Assembly: GCF_024518675.1 (NCBI RefSeq)
Contig: NZ_JANIGL010000006.1
Location: forward strand, 186,001 to 250,000
Direction of reading: 5' to 3'
From: Pseudoalteromonas shioyasakiensis
GTDB lineage: Bacteria; Pseudomonadota; Gammaproteobacteria; Enterobacterales; Alteromonadaceae
Length of the DNA: 64,000 nucleotides
The translations under genes were made by a program, and so were the position numbers. The notes under the pieces were generated by a model that did not search any database, had not been told where the DNA came from, and saw only the letters and a list, made by a program, of their open reading frames with translations. Shown piece by piece: positions 46,196-55,148 of this stretch; position 1 is the first letter of the stretch; the number at the start of each line of letters is the position of its first letter.

Positions 46196-47059
46196 ATGAG
46201 TAAAGATATATACGCAATGGCACTCACAGTCGGACAGCAAAGCGCAAGTATTGATGGTTACCTACAAGCGGTAAGTACAATACCTATGCTAGAAGCTGAG
46301 CAAGAAAAAGAGTTAGCGACCCGCTTACAGGAAGACGGCGATCTTAATGCTGCAAAGCAACTCATCATGTCTCATTTACGCTTCGTGGCACATATCGCTA
46401 AAGGTTATTCAGGTTATGGCTTACCACAAGCTGACTTGATCCAAGAAGGTAACATCGGTCTGATGAAAGCAGTAAAACGTTTTGACCCATCAGTGGGCGT
46501 ACGTTTGGTTTCATTTGCAGTGCACTGGATAAAAGCAGAAATTCACGAATTCGTGCTTAAAAACTGGCGTATCGTTAAAGTTGCGACCACTAAAGCACAA
46601 CGTAAGTTATTTTTTAATTTACGTAAAAATAAAAAGCGCCTAGGTTGGTTTAACCAAGCCGAGGTTGCGACTGTAGCAAGCGAGCTAGGTGTAAGTGAAA
46701 AAGAAGTACGTGAAATGGAATCGCGCATGAGCGGCCAAGACATGGGCTTTGATTTAACGGGCGACGATAATGACGACGCACCAAGCAGCACTTACTCTCC
46801 AGTACAGTACTTAACTGACGGTAGTAATGACTTAGCTGAAGAAGTTGAACAGCAACAATGGCAAGAACAGTCTCATACGCGTTTATTTAGTGCATTAAAA
46901 ACACTAGACGAACGCTCGCAAGACATTGTTAGTGCGCGCTGGTTAGCCGACGAAAAAGCAACTTTACAAGAGCTTGCTGAAAAATACAGCGTATCAGCAG
47001 AGCGTGTACGTCAGCTTGAAAAAACAGCCATGAAAAAGCTACAAGCAGCAATGAGCTAA
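46196..47059 (+). CDS. rpoH: RNA polymerase heat-shock sigma factor sigma-32
   Basis: Alternative sigma factor for heat-shock genes. 287 aa: region 2 ([40 protein letters not shown]), the RpoH-specific box region [15 protein letters not shown], and region 4 ([34 protein letters not shown]). GAGGTGA precedes the ATG with suitable spacing, and TCAC/GTGA flanking the Shine-Dalgarno could pair weakly with it. A perfect CIRCE element lies upstream. Follows ftsX after 224 nt, as in E. coli, and ends at a strong terminator. Confidence 0.97.
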   Translation: MSKDIYAMALTVGQQSASIDGYLQAVSTIPMLEAEQEKELATRLQEDGDLNAAKQLIMSHLRFVAHIAKGYSGYGLPQADLIQEGNIGLMKAVKRFDPSVGVRLVSFAVHWIKAEIHEFVLKNWRIVKVATTKAQRKLFFNLRKNKKRLGWFNQAEVATVASELGVSEKEVREMESRMSGQDMGFDLTGDDNDDAPSSTYSPVQYLTDGSNDLAEEVEQQQWQEQSHTRLFSALKTLDERSQDIVSARWLADEKATLQELAEKYSVSAERVRQLEKTAMKKLQAAMS

Positions 47060-47080
47060 TATCAGTTTTGTAAAATTATC

Positions 47081-47113
47081 AAAGCCCTGCACGAAAATGC
47101 GGGGCTTTTTGTT
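47081..47113 (+). terminator. Terminator of rpoH
   Basis: AAAGCCCTGC (47081-47090) pairs with GCGGGGCTTT (47099-47108, one G-U pair) and is followed by TTGTTTT. Confidence 0.85.
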
Positions 47114-47120
47114 TTAAGGG

Positions 47121-47162
47121 AAGCTATAAGTTTTAAGCGATAAGCCGTAAGTGGTAAACGCA
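47121..47162. repeat. Degenerate heptanucleotide repeat
   Basis: Six consecutive 7-nt units beginning with AAG or AAA: AAGCTAT, AAGTTTT, AAGCGAT, AAGCCGT, AAGTGGT, AAACGCA. Non-coding, directly after the rpoH terminator. Confidence 0.55.
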
Positions 47163-47209
47163 GCCCGTTTATTTATTTTGCCCTCTTGTATAACAATATA
47201 GAAAAAAGC

Positions 47210-47342
47210 TTTAAGTGAATTATTCACAAAGAGGTTTAGAGGCGCTGCGCTTTAGAGTTATCAACGTAGGTTGGTTTGAGCGCAGCGAAACCCAACGAAA
47301 AATACCCAATCAGTTAACACCAGTATTTTGCATTATCGGTTG
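47210..47342 (+). repeat. Dispersed palindromic repeat, copy A
   Basis: First of three direct copies of an intergenic repeat (B at 48420, C at 48594). It begins TTAAGTGAATTATTCACAAA, continues GAGGTTTAGAGGCGCTGCGC, and holds two nested inverted pairs: GCGCTGCGCT with AGCGCAGCG, and GGTTGG-type with AAACCCAAC. The core ACGTAGGTTGGTTTGAGCGC resembles a REP-like motif common in many bacterial genomes. The remaining bases of the 47114-47576 gap show no ORF or other signal. Confidence 0.75.
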
Positions 47343-47576
47343 TCTTGAATGTACCAATTTCAGATGGTCAGGAGAATAATGTCTGAATTCAAGATTTGAT
47401 AATCTTTAGGCTTCCTAAGTATTCGCAAGTTGGTGCCATTTATAGCCATTCAAAAAGTAAATGTCAAAAGGCAAAACGTGATCCCATTTCCCAGACGTGA
47501 TTGGTAAAGCCTACCTATTGAAAATGTAACGGCATTTGGGTATTCTCAGTGCTAGTTACTATTAAAGGGAATTGGT

Positions 47577-47858
47577 GTGCGTCTTTATAAAATTACATTA
47601 ATAATACTTGTTATTATGCTTGTAGGTATTCAGCAAACCCCTACCTATTATGTAATTAACTATGTTGCCATTCCCGCATTTTTGCTAACTCTATCAGGGT
47701 TTATTTACCAGTTTACACATAAAAGTATTTTCGGTTATTTAGCAATTGCTGGCTTCGTGGTTTTTTTACCCATCGGCGTACTGGGGGTTCTATCTATTAG
47801 AGATGCAATGGACGAACAATCAAAGCTTAAATTTATAAGGAAATTAAAAAATGGATGA
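47577..47858 (+). CDS. Small hypothetical membrane protein
   Basis: Not recognised. 93 aa, three predicted transmembrane segments (about residues 5-18, 27-45 and 52-72) with a short basic C-terminal tail KLKFIRKLKNG facing the cytoplasm by the positive-inside rule. The start is GTG at 47577 with AAGGGA about 7 nt upstream. Its 3' end overlaps the next gene by 8 nt, so the two are coupled. No motif suggests a catalytic role. Confidence 0.65.
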   Translation: MRLYKITLIILVIMLVGIQQTPTYYVINYVAIPAFLLTLSGFIYQFTHKSIFGYLAIAGFVVFLPIGVLGVLSIRDAMDEQSKLKFIRKLKNG

Positions 47859-48264
47859 TACAAGTATCGAAAAACCAAGCACAATTATTAAAGTTGCCAA
47901 TGAGAAACTAATTCCACAATTAATTGTTGGTTTTTTAATTGTGATTGCTGGGATTGCAGTACTGCCGACCATAATTGGCTTAGGTAGCATGTTGATCATT
48001 TTTTATTTTGTTAATAGTAGCATTGAAGTTGTTAGGTTTTACCCTAAATACTCAGAAGTTAAATTGGCATCAATACGACCTCGCTGGCAAATTTTAGATA
48101 GCAGCGTGATAAGCGCTGAAGTAAAAGATAAAGTCTTATTTCTGCAAATAAATGATGAAGAAAAGCCACGCCTACGTAAAATCCCGCTAGCGCCTTTTAC
48201 AGAAGACGATAAGAAAAGTATCGTTAAATATTACCAATCTCAAGCAAATAAGAACGCGAAATAA
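47851..48264 (+). CDS. Hypothetical membrane protein with PH-like cytoplasmic domain
   Basis: 137 aa. A short N-terminal tail, two adjacent transmembrane segments (about 22-40 and 42-58), then a cytoplasmic domain (about 60-130: VVRFYPKYSEVKLASIRPRW, VISAEVKDKVLFLQIND, KIPLAPFTEDDKKSIVKYY) whose strand pattern and final helix recall bacterial PH-like (YdbS-type) domains; this is inference. AAGGAAATT precedes the ATG. Coupled to the upstream small membrane gene; the pair lies between direct copies A and B of a palindromic repeat. Confidence 0.65.
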   Translation: MDDTSIEKPSTIIKVANEKLIPQLIVGFLIVIAGIAVLPTIIGLGSMLIIFYFVNSSIEVVRFYPKYSEVKLASIRPRWQILDSSVISAEVKDKVLFLQINDEEKPRLRKIPLAPFTEDDKKSIVKYYQSQANKNAK

Positions 48265-48419
48265 AAGCTTTTGTCTTTTTTGATCCTATATAGCTTTTCA
48301 TCATGTTGATAATACTAACTCTAAGCTAGATAAAAGCACTAAAAGGCCGAGTCACTGATTTAAATGATAAAGTCACCACTTTTATTTTTTGGTTATTAGT
48401 GAAATTTTACACAAAGATT

Positions 48420-48552
48420 TTTAAGTAAATTACTCACAAAGAGCTTTAGAGGCGCTGCGCTTTAGAATTATCAACGTAGGTTGGTTTGAGCGCAGCGAAA
48501 CCCAAGGAAAAAATACCCAATCAGTCTGGATCTAGGTACTGCATTATCGAGT
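48420..48552 (+). repeat. Dispersed palindromic repeat, copy B
   Basis: Same order and orientation as copy A: TTAAGTAAATTACTCACAAA, GAGCTTTAGAGGCGCTGCGC, ACGTAGGTTGGTTTGAGCGC, AATACCCAATCAGT, and again CATTATCG near the end. Only scattered differences from copy A over about 130 nt. It lies in the 628-nt gap 48265-48892, which otherwise holds copy C and a small hairpin (AACTCGTTTCTG with CAGAAATGAGTT near 48717-48743) but no gene. Confidence 0.75.
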
Positions 48553-48593
48553 GTTTTTATTTCTTCGATGTGTTCTGAATTTTGACAAAGCCA

Positions 48594-48636
48594 TTTTAGT
48601 GATTTATTCACAAAGAGGTTTAGAGGCGCTGCGCTT
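48594..48636 (+). repeat. Dispersed palindromic repeat, truncated copy C
   Basis: The first about 43 nt of the repeat only (TTTAGTGATTTATTCACAAA followed by GAGGTTTAGAGGCGCTGCGC), then the sequence diverges. Confidence 0.7.
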
Positions 48637-48892
48637 ATGAGAAAATATTAGACATCAAACATCAATAATAGAAGTGGTAATTAGGCTGCTGTGTGCCATG
48701 AGCGGTCATTCAAGCGTAACTCGTTTCTGCCCAGAAATGAGTTAGCGCAAATACTCTAAAGACGGCTTTGGGCGAGGTGTGGACTTTTTATTTCGTTGTA
48801 TTACCCTTCAAAAAAGTGGACTATGTGATGTATTACTAAAATTAATCTTACTCAAATAAAGTATCTAAATACTAGTATCTAGGGAAATTTAA

Positions 48893-49867
48893 ATGTTCAA
48901 AAGGAATTCACAAATATTCTTCATTCTTTCACTTTTTTTTGGCGCCAACTCTTTTGCAGAAGAGAGTGATCACAGCCAATTTCCAGATATTAGACTGGCT
49001 TTCGAAATATTAGATATTATGAAAGAAAATGTAATCACTAAAGAGAATGTTGATTGGCTTGCACTACATTCAGACGTTCAGAAAATTTATGACTCTGGAG
49101 TGAAAAAACCATTTTATGAATCCGTATATAAGATCTTTGAAAAAGCAGATACAGGACACTCATTTTACAGTTCTCTTTCCAACCCTAAGTTCATAATGCA
49201 CAGAAAAAAGTCATGTAAAAATAGTGTCTTTGAATTTACAGAGCCTCCAAATGGTATTGGATATATAAAAATAAGCAGATTCAGCAATAGACATCCTTTA
49301 AAAAAATTAGAATTTGTAGAAGATATTCGAAAACAGATAAAAAAACATAACAACGATGACTTGAAAGGCTGGGTTGTAGATTTGTCGGATAATTCAGGGG
49401 GAAATATGTGGCCTATGCTAGCGGGGATTGCTCCCTTGCTAAATGATGGTATTCACGGCTATTTCGATTACCCTGATGGTAAAAAATACAGTTGGTCTAC
49501 TCAAGATGGTAAAAGTTTTACAAACGGGAATTTTTCTATTGGATTTGAAGAAAACTTAGAGCTTAATAATACATTACCAATTGCTGTCATTTCTGGTGGA
49601 ACAACTTCCAGCTCCGGTGAAGCATTGTTAATTACTTTTAAAGGAAAAAGTAATACTCGATTCTTTGGACATAATTCTTGTGGTATGTCCACTGCAAACA
49701 AAACATTTAAATTATCAAATGGAGCACTATTAGCAGTTACGACAAGTACAATGATGGACTCAAAATTTACATCTTATGGTAACGAGGTTAAAGTAGATAT
49801 TGAAACTAATAGCCCTTATGTAGAGGCCGTTAAATGGATTGAGTTACAGAGTCTTTCAAATTTGTGA
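48893..49867 (+). CDS. S41 family peptidase, exported
   Basis: Predicted serine peptidase of the C-terminal-processing (S41/tail-specific) fold without a PDZ domain, 324 aa. Signal peptide MFKRNSQIFFILSLFFGANSFA. Core motifs: WVVDLSDNSGGNMWPMLAGI (the D-x-R-x-N-x-GG-like block), SGGTTSSSGEALLITFKG (presumed nucleophile Ser) and FFGHNSCGMSTANKTFKL (the family GxxSxG-like block). Substrate unknown. The gene is visibly more AT-rich than its neighbours and uses ATA and AGA codons often, suggesting horizontal acquisition. GGGAAATTTAA precedes the ATG. Stands alone in a repeat-rich stretch. Confidence 0.82.
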   Translation: MFKRNSQIFFILSLFFGANSFAEESDHSQFPDIRLAFEILDIMKENVITKENVDWLALHSDVQKIYDSGVKKPFYESVYKIFEKADTGHSFYSSLSNPKFIMHRKKSCKNSVFEFTEPPNGIGYIKISRFSNRHPLKKLEFVEDIRKQIKKHNNDDLKGWVVDLSDNSGGNMWPMLAGIAPLLNDGIHGYFDYPDGKKYSWSTQDGKSFTNGNFSIGFEENLELNNTLPIAVISGGTTSSSGEALLITFKGKSNTRFFGHNSCGMSTANKTFKLSNGALLAVTTSTMMDSKFTSYGNEVKVDIETNSPYVEAVKWIELQSLSNL

Positions 49868-50032
49868 TTACCCTAATGCCTGTTAATGGCACAAAGCTCA
49901 CCTTAGGCTCTAACTCAAAATTGTACGGAGTTGTGTCTGAGGTGATCACGTTCAACTCACCTTTGTCCAAAAATGAGTTTTATCGACCGTCTGCAATTCG
50001 CTCAAAACTGTCTATTAAGTCTTACCTTAAAT

Positions 50033-50065
50033 CGTTGGGTTTCGTTGCTCTCAACCCAACCTACG
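50033..50065 (-). repeat. REP-like repeat, inverted copy D
   Basis: Read on the minus strand this gives CGTAGGTTGGGTTGAGAGCA then ACGAAACCCAACG, the core of copies A and B in the opposite orientation. The surrounding gap 49868-50162 has no convincing gene. Confidence 0.6.
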
Positions 50066-50162
50066 TGATTGTTTTAACGACGGACTATTCTGTTTACCTA
50101 GAACCTAGAACCTCGCTCCTTTTCCCTTGTAACTTTCAACCAAAAATTGACCGCTGACCGCT

Positions 50163-50927
50163 TTACCTCGCACTCACTCCTTTACTCTCTGCCTTCGCGA
50201 GTTGTATGTATTTTCGCTCTACCAGTTGCGATAGCGGCACCAGTTCAAAGCCTTGCTGTTCCAGTTCGGGGAGTTTACGCGATAAAAATTCGATGGTTTC
50301 AGGGTAGGGGTGGGCAATGGCGATAGCAAAGTTATAGCGCTGGGCTTTGTGCTTTAGTTCATCAAACCTAAATTGCAGCTGTTGTTCGCTGGTTATATTG
50401 TCTAAAAAAACATGGCGGCCTACATTTTCCACACCGTATAAGTTTGCTACATTTTGCGCTTGGCTTAAGCTTGTTGTACGGCTGTCTAAAAAGTACAAAT
50501 CACGTTGTTTTAATACTTCCATAGTCCACTTCATTGGTTGGCTTTTTTGCGTTAACGCCGAGCCCATGTGGTTATTCACCCCTTTAACTTGGGGTAGGGC
50601 TGCTAGCGCATTGTAGAGAGTGTGTTGTAGCTGCTCTTTATCCATATCGCTGGTGAGTGCGCCTGGGCCGAGGGCTTTACTATTATCTATGGCTTGCATA
50701 GGTACATGAAGGAGCAGTTCTTTATCGGATTGGCTAGCAAGCTTGGCAAAAATTTGCGAAAAAGGGGTATGTGGCAAAATCGAATACGAAATTTTACCAG
50801 GAAGATTTAATGTTTCTAAGTCGCGCTGATGATTACCAATATCATCAATCACAATGGCTATTTGCTTTGCTTGCACCAGTGCAGGCAAAAAGCAAATAAC
50901 CAACGATAGCAAAGTTAGGATTTTCAA
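50163..50927 (-). CDS. yibQ: Divergent polysaccharide deacetylase family protein (YibQ)
   Basis: Exported protein of the divergent polysaccharide deacetylase (DUF610) family, 254 aa. Signal peptide to about residue 20, then IAIVIDDIGNHQRDLETLNL (NodB-like first motif with DD), SYSILPHTPF, ELLLHVPMQAID, MGSALTQ, FLDSRTTSLSQA and IAIAHPYPETIEFL. The NodB fold is kept but the activity is unproven. Last gene of gpmM-envC-ctpA-yibQ, whose order is conserved in many gammaproteobacteria and points to cell-wall remodelling. Confidence 0.9.
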   Translation of the reverse strand: MKILTLLSLVICFLPALVQAKQIAIVIDDIGNHQRDLETLNLPGKISYSILPHTPFSQIFAKLASQSDKELLLHVPMQAIDNSKALGPGALTSDMDKEQLQHTLYNALAALPQVKGVNNHMGSALTQKSQPMKWTMEVLKQRDLYFLDSRTTSLSQAQNVANLYGVENVGRHVFLDNITSEQQLQFRFDELKHKAQRYNFAIAIAHPYPETIEFLSRKLPELEQQGFELVPLSQLVERKYIQLAKAESKGVSAR

Positions 50928-50961
50928 ATTTATAATTTTTATTGTCTGTTATTAGCAAAGC

Positions 50962-52221
50962 TCATTTCATAGAAAGTAATTGCTTTGCTTTAAGTAACTG
51001 TTGATCAGTAGGATTGTTGCCAAGCCATGGTTGATCGCTTTTTCCTTGTTCAGTTTTTATTATAGCGACTTTATCTATTTGTGGAAGTACTGATTGATTA
51101 ATCGCCACATCTGGTGCAACACCTACGCCATCGATTGATTTACCTGAGGGCGAAAAGTACTTTGCGGTCGTTAATTTGAGGGCGGTGTCGCCATTGCCAA
51201 GCGGGATCAGAGATTGCACCGAGCCTTTGCCAAATGACTTACTGCCTACCAGTGTTGCGCGATCGTTATCTTTAAGGGCTGCGGCGAGTATTTCAGCTGC
51301 AGAGGCTGAGTTTTCATTGATCAGTACAACTATTGGTGAACCATTTAGTACATCCCCTTCGTTTGCCGTAAAGTGCTGGTTAGCATCATAAAATCGGCCT
51401 TTTGTGCTGACAATAGTACCGCTTTGTAAAAATAGATCTGATACTGCAACCGCGCTTTGTAAAGTACCACCAGGATTATCACGTAAATCTAAAACTAGTC
51501 CGGTTAATGCACCGCCATTATTCGCTTTAAGCTTGGCTAATTGGCGTGATAAATCATGCACAGTGTAATTTGTAAAACTGTTGATGGCGATATAACCAAT
51601 ACCAAAGTCATCCAGTGAACTGGTTACACTTTCGAGGTTAATTTCTCTGCGTGTTATAGCAAAATCCAGTGGTGCTTTTGCATTTTCACGTTTGATAGTT
51701 AAATGAATAGTACTTGATTCACTTTCTTGGATCATGCTTGCTACTTGGCTGATTTTTTTATTGGCAACAGGCTGGTTGTTTATCGCTAATAAAACATCAT
51801 TTTGTAGGATGCCAGCATGGTATGCAGGTGAGTTTTTTAACGCACTGATGATAAGGATATGCTCACCGTGCTCTTGCACTTCAATGCCTAAACCGGTGTA
51901 ACGACCATTGGTACTGTCAAAAAGGGCATCAAGCTCGTTTTCGTCTAAAAACTTTGAATAGGGATCGAGTTTTTTAAACAAGGCTTCAAATTGTTGTTGA
52001 TCTTCGAAACTGCTTTGCAGTGGTAAGTCTTCTACATAATACGCATGAATATTATATAGGATCTCATGCTTTTGCTGGCTTTTAAGGTCACTTATAGAGG
52101 TGACGGCTAAACTATTAAAGCTCAGACATAAAAATAAAGTTACCAGAAGAAGGTAATTGATTGCTTTGCAGTTTATAACATTATACTGCAAATTGAGTGT
52201 GGTGATTTTTGTTGTTAGCAT
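50962..52221 (-). CDS. S41 carboxyl-terminal processing peptidase (CtpA-like)
   Basis: Periplasmic PDZ protease, 419 aa. Signal anchor (YLLLVTLFLCLSFNSLAV), an N-terminal helical part (LDPYSKFLDENELDALF), a PDZ domain (YTGLGIEVQEHGEHILIISA, GILQNDVLLAINNQPV) and the catalytic core LVLDLRDNPGGTLQSAVAVS, NENSASAAEILAAAL (nucleophile Ser) and GSKSFGKGSVQSLIPL (general-base Lys). In Pseudomonas the homologue in the same gene order degrades peptidoglycan hydrolases with a lipoprotein partner. GGGGAG precedes the ATG. Sits between envC and yibQ in one operon. Confidence 0.94.
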   Translation of the reverse strand: MLTTKITTLNLQYNVINCKAINYLLLVTLFLCLSFNSLAVTSISDLKSQQKHEILYNIHAYYVEDLPLQSSFEDQQQFEALFKKLDPYSKFLDENELDALFDSTNGRYTGLGIEVQEHGEHILIISALKNSPAYHAGILQNDVLLAINNQPVANKKISQVASMIQESESSTIHLTIKRENAKAPLDFAITRREINLESVTSSLDDFGIGYIAINSFTNYTVHDLSRQLAKLKANNGGALTGLVLDLRDNPGGTLQSAVAVSDLFLQSGTIVSTKGRFYDANQHFTANEGDVLNGSPIVVLINENSASAAEILAAALKDNDRATLVGSKSFGKGSVQSLIPLGNGDTALKLTTAKYFSPSGKSIDGVGVAPDVAINQSVLPQIDKVAIIKTEQGKSDQPWLGNNPTDQQLLKAKQLLSMK

Positions 52222-52258
52222 CAGCTGCTCCCCATGGGGTGCAGCTGCGTTTATTCAA

Positions 52259-53398
52259 TTAAAGTCGTCTGCACCATTTTACAGGATTTACTGCGCGTCC
52301 TTTGTGGCGTATTTCAAAGTATAGCCCAGAATTCGCTTGTCCGCCGCTTTGTCCTACTAAAGCAATAACGTCACCTTGGCGTACCATGTCGCCAACATCT
52401 TTGAGTAAGGTTTGTGTATGTCCATAAAGGCTCATAAATCCTTCGCCATGATCAACAACAATAACCCAACCATAACCTTTAAGCCAATCAGCATAAACGA
52501 CTTGGCCATTGTGAACACTTGCAACTTGGTTTCCTTCGTTGGCCTCAATTAACACGCCTTTCCAATCTATACCGCCGTGTTTACGTTGGCCAAATTTATG
52601 GGCTAATTTTCCTTTTGTGGGCCAATTTAGCTTTCCTTTACTGGTATTTAAGCCAAGTAGCTCTACTTTTTTATTCTTTTCTTTTTCTAGTTCTTGTAGT
52701 GTTGTTACCAGTGTTTTTTCGTTTTCTTTTAAGTAATTAATAGAGCTTTCGGTGGAATTTAATTTTGCTTTAAGTTGCTTAATATTGGTTTTACGCTGTT
52801 TTTGTGCATCCACTAGTGCTTGATGGCGAGAACTTTGCTCTTGGTGTAACGCGACTAAATGCTGCTTGGTTTTTTCCAGCTCACGTTGCACGGCTTCTAT
52901 TTCTAGCAATAACGCTTTGAGCTCTTCTATTTGCTCTATTCGGGCTTTGTTCAGGTAATTGTAGTAACTTAATGTGCGCTCAACTTTTGCGGTGTCCTGC
53001 TGGTTAAGCAGCATTTTCGAATAGTCGTGACCACCTGACATATAGGCGCTTTTTAGTTGTGCTGCTAGCGCGTGTTGCAGCGTTTTTTGTTGTTGTAGTA
53101 GTTTGTCAGCTTGTTGTTGTTGCTGTGCTTGTTGTTTTTCGGTGTCTTTAATTGATTGCTGGGCGATATTCAGCGCTTTAGCATTTTTGGCAATACTTAG
53201 TTCATGTTGTTGTAAGGTTTTTTGTAGCTTGGTGATATCTTTGCGTTGCGCAGCGAGCTCGGCTTCACTTTGCTTTAATGCATCTTGTATTTCCGATAAG
53301 TCTTTTTTTGTACGATCTTCATTCGCTATCGCCGGAGCAATAACGAATGAAGTAAGTATTAACAGACTACCTATTAACTGATTAACACTTTTTATCAT
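52259..53398 (-). CDS. envC: Murein hydrolase activator EnvC
   Basis: Periplasmic activator of septal amidases, itself controlled by FtsEX (also in this window). 379 aa: signal peptide (LILTSFVIAPAIANED), long coiled coil (about 30-260, rich in Q/K/E heptads) that binds FtsX, and a C-terminal LytM domain (about 265-379: HKFGQRKHGGIDWKGVLIEA, GWVIVVDHGEGFMSLYGHTQ, GDVIALVGQSGGQANSGLYF, EIRHKGRAVNPVKW). Where active LytM enzymes have HxH, a Tyr is found (LYFEI), consistent with an activator without its own hydrolase activity. Starts 3 nt after gpmM. Confidence 0.95.
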   Translation of the reverse strand: MIKSVNQLIGSLLILTSFVIAPAIANEDRTKKDLSEIQDALKQSEAELAAQRKDITKLQKTLQQHELSIAKNAKALNIAQQSIKDTEKQQAQQQQQADKLLQQQKTLQHALAAQLKSAYMSGGHDYSKMLLNQQDTAKVERTLSYYNYLNKARIEQIEELKALLLEIEAVQRELEKTKQHLVALHQEQSSRHQALVDAQKQRKTNIKQLKAKLNSTESSINYLKENEKTLVTTLQELEKEKNKKVELLGLNTSKGKLNWPTKGKLAHKFGQRKHGGIDWKGVLIEANEGNQVASVHNGQVVYADWLKGYGWVIVVDHGEGFMSLYGHTQTLLKDVGDMVRQGDVIALVGQSGGQANSGLYFEIRHKGRAVNPVKWCRRL

Positions 53399-53401
53399 GA
53401 T

Positions 53402-54946
53402 TTATTTCAATGTCATGATAGGTGTGCCAGTCATTTCACTAGGCTGTTCCATGCCCATTAGGTGTAACATAGTTGGGGCTACATCGCTTAATGCTTTACC
53501 TTCACTTGGCGTAGCATCACGGCCGACGTAGATAAATGGCACCGGCTCGCTGGTATGCGCTGTATGCGCTTGACCCGTAGCAGGGTTGGCCATTTGCTCT
53601 GCATTACCATGATCTGCGGTAATAAGTGCTTCACCACCAAATTCTTCTAGTGCTTTTACAACACGGCCAATACATTGGTCAACGGCTTCACATGCTTTTA
53701 CTGCAGCTTCAAATACGCCTGAGTGACCTACCATGTCACCATTTGGATAATTACAAATAATGGCGTCGTATTTCCCGCTCTTAATTGCTGCAACGAGTTT
53801 GTCGGTGAGCATTTCAGAGTTCATCTCAGGTTGTAAATCGTAGGTTGCTACTTGTGGTGAAGGGATTAATTCGCGGGTTTCACCTGCAAACTCATCTTCG
53901 CGACCACCGCTGAAAAAGAAGGTCACATGGGCGTATTTTTCTGTCTCAGAAATACGCAATTGTGTTTTGTTATGCTTTTCAAACCATTCGCCAAGTACGT
54001 TAATAAGTGGCTCAGGAGCAAAGGCAGCTGGCGCATCTATATCAGCGGCATACTCTGTTAGCATAACAAAGCCACTTAACGTCGGCGCTTTTTTCTTGGC
54101 GAAGCCATCAAAGTCAGTATCAACAAAAGCGCGTGTTATTTCACGGGCACGGTCTGCTCTGAAGTTTAAGAAAATAACAGTGTCACCATCATTAATTTGT
54201 ACGGCTTGTTGTCCGTCAGGGCTTATCGTTGTGGCAGCGACAAATTCATCGTTTTCATCGCGTTCGTACGCAGCAGCTAGCGCATCAACAGCGTTGCTAT
54301 AATTGTGCTGTGCAATACCGCTAACCATAAGGTCATAGGCTTGCTCTACACGGTTCCAGCGGTTGTCGCGGTCCATTGCATAGTAACGACCAATGATTGA
54401 TGCTAAACGGCCACAGTTAAGTTCATTGAATAGTGCTTCAACGCGCTCAATAGATGCTTGTGCGCTACGCGGTGGTGTATCACGGCCATCTAAAAAAGCG
54501 TGAAAGTACACTTCTTTCGCTCCGCGTTTAGCCGCCATTTCGATAGCTGCAATAATGTGATCTTCATGGCTATGCACTCCACCTGGGCTTAAAAGTCCCA
54601 TCAAGTGTACGGCTTTATTCGCTTTGACAGCTTTGTCGATGTTTTCAACCAGTGTTGGGTTATGTTCAAACTCGCCATCATCAATTGACTTAGTGATACG
54701 GGTGAAATCTTGATACACAATACGGCCTGCACCTAGGTTGACGTGGCCAACTTCGGAATTACCCATTTGCCCATCAGGAAGACCAACATCTAAACCAGAA
54801 CCTGAAATTAATGTGTGCGGACGTGTCGCCCAAAGTTCATCTAATACGGGGGTGTTTGCGGCTAAGACGGCATTGCTTTGCTCATCTTCACGGTATCCCC
54901 AACCATCTAAAATCATTAATACGAGAGGTTTTTTATGCTGTGTCAT
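53402..54946 (-). CDS. gpmM: 2,3-bisphosphoglycerate-independent phosphoglycerate mutase
   Basis: Glycolytic/gluconeogenic enzyme interconverting 3- and 2-phosphoglycerate with two Mn ions. 514 aa, alkaline-phosphatase superfamily. [17 protein letters not shown] supplies the first metal site, [19 protein letters not shown] the phosphorylated Ser, [11 protein letters not shown] the substrate site, [20 protein letters not shown] and [12 protein letters not shown] the second metal site. First gene of the minus-strand operon gpmM-envC-ctpA-yibQ; divergent from the rhodanese gene. Confidence 0.97.
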   Translation of the reverse strand: MTQHKKPLVLMILDGWGYREDEQSNAVLAANTPVLDELWATRPHTLISGSGLDVGLPDGQMGNSEVGHVNLGAGRIVYQDFTRITKSIDDGEFEHNPTLVENIDKAVKANKAVHLMGLLSPGGVHSHEDHIIAAIEMAAKRGAKEVYFHAFLDGRDTPPRSAQASIERVEALFNELNCGRLASIIGRYYAMDRDNRWNRVEQAYDLMVSGIAQHNYSNAVDALAAAYERDENDEFVAATTISPDGQQAVQINDGDTVIFLNFRADRAREITRAFVDTDFDGFAKKKAPTLSGFVMLTEYAADIDAPAAFAPEPLINVLGEWFEKHNKTQLRISETEKYAHVTFFFSGGREDEFAGETRELIPSPQVATYDLQPEMNSEMLTDKLVAAIKSGKYDAIICNYPNGDMVGHSGVFEAAVKACEAVDQCIGRVVKALEEFGGEALITADHGNAEQMANPATGQAHTAHTSEPVPFIYVGRDATPSEGKALSDVAPTMLHLMGMEQPSEMTGTPIMTLK

Positions 54947-55148
54947 TTTAGCTCCTGAAAATTGCCACCTGTTGAGTAACTAGCATACCGTGTTTTTGCT
55001 TATTGATCAGCATTCAAAATGGGATATTAAAATATTTCACTCTCTGGTAATTTTTCATCAAGCACGTATACTTGCGAGGCTAGGGGAGACCCTTGACGTT
55101 TTAACCCCAGCGCTGAATGCGCGGGACAATTTTCATAGTGGAAGACGC

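Noticed and set aside
47210..48636. Repeats A-C as integron attC sites around small gene cassettes
   Set aside because: The palindromes lack the paired core sites (RYYYAAC and GTTRRRY) in the right places, and no integrase gene is present; they fit REP-like repeats better.
49864..50157. 97-aa plus-strand ORF after the S41 peptidase
   Set aside because: Its sequence runs through the inverted REP-like copy D, the translation is unlike a folded protein and there is no Shine-Dalgarno; treated as non-coding.
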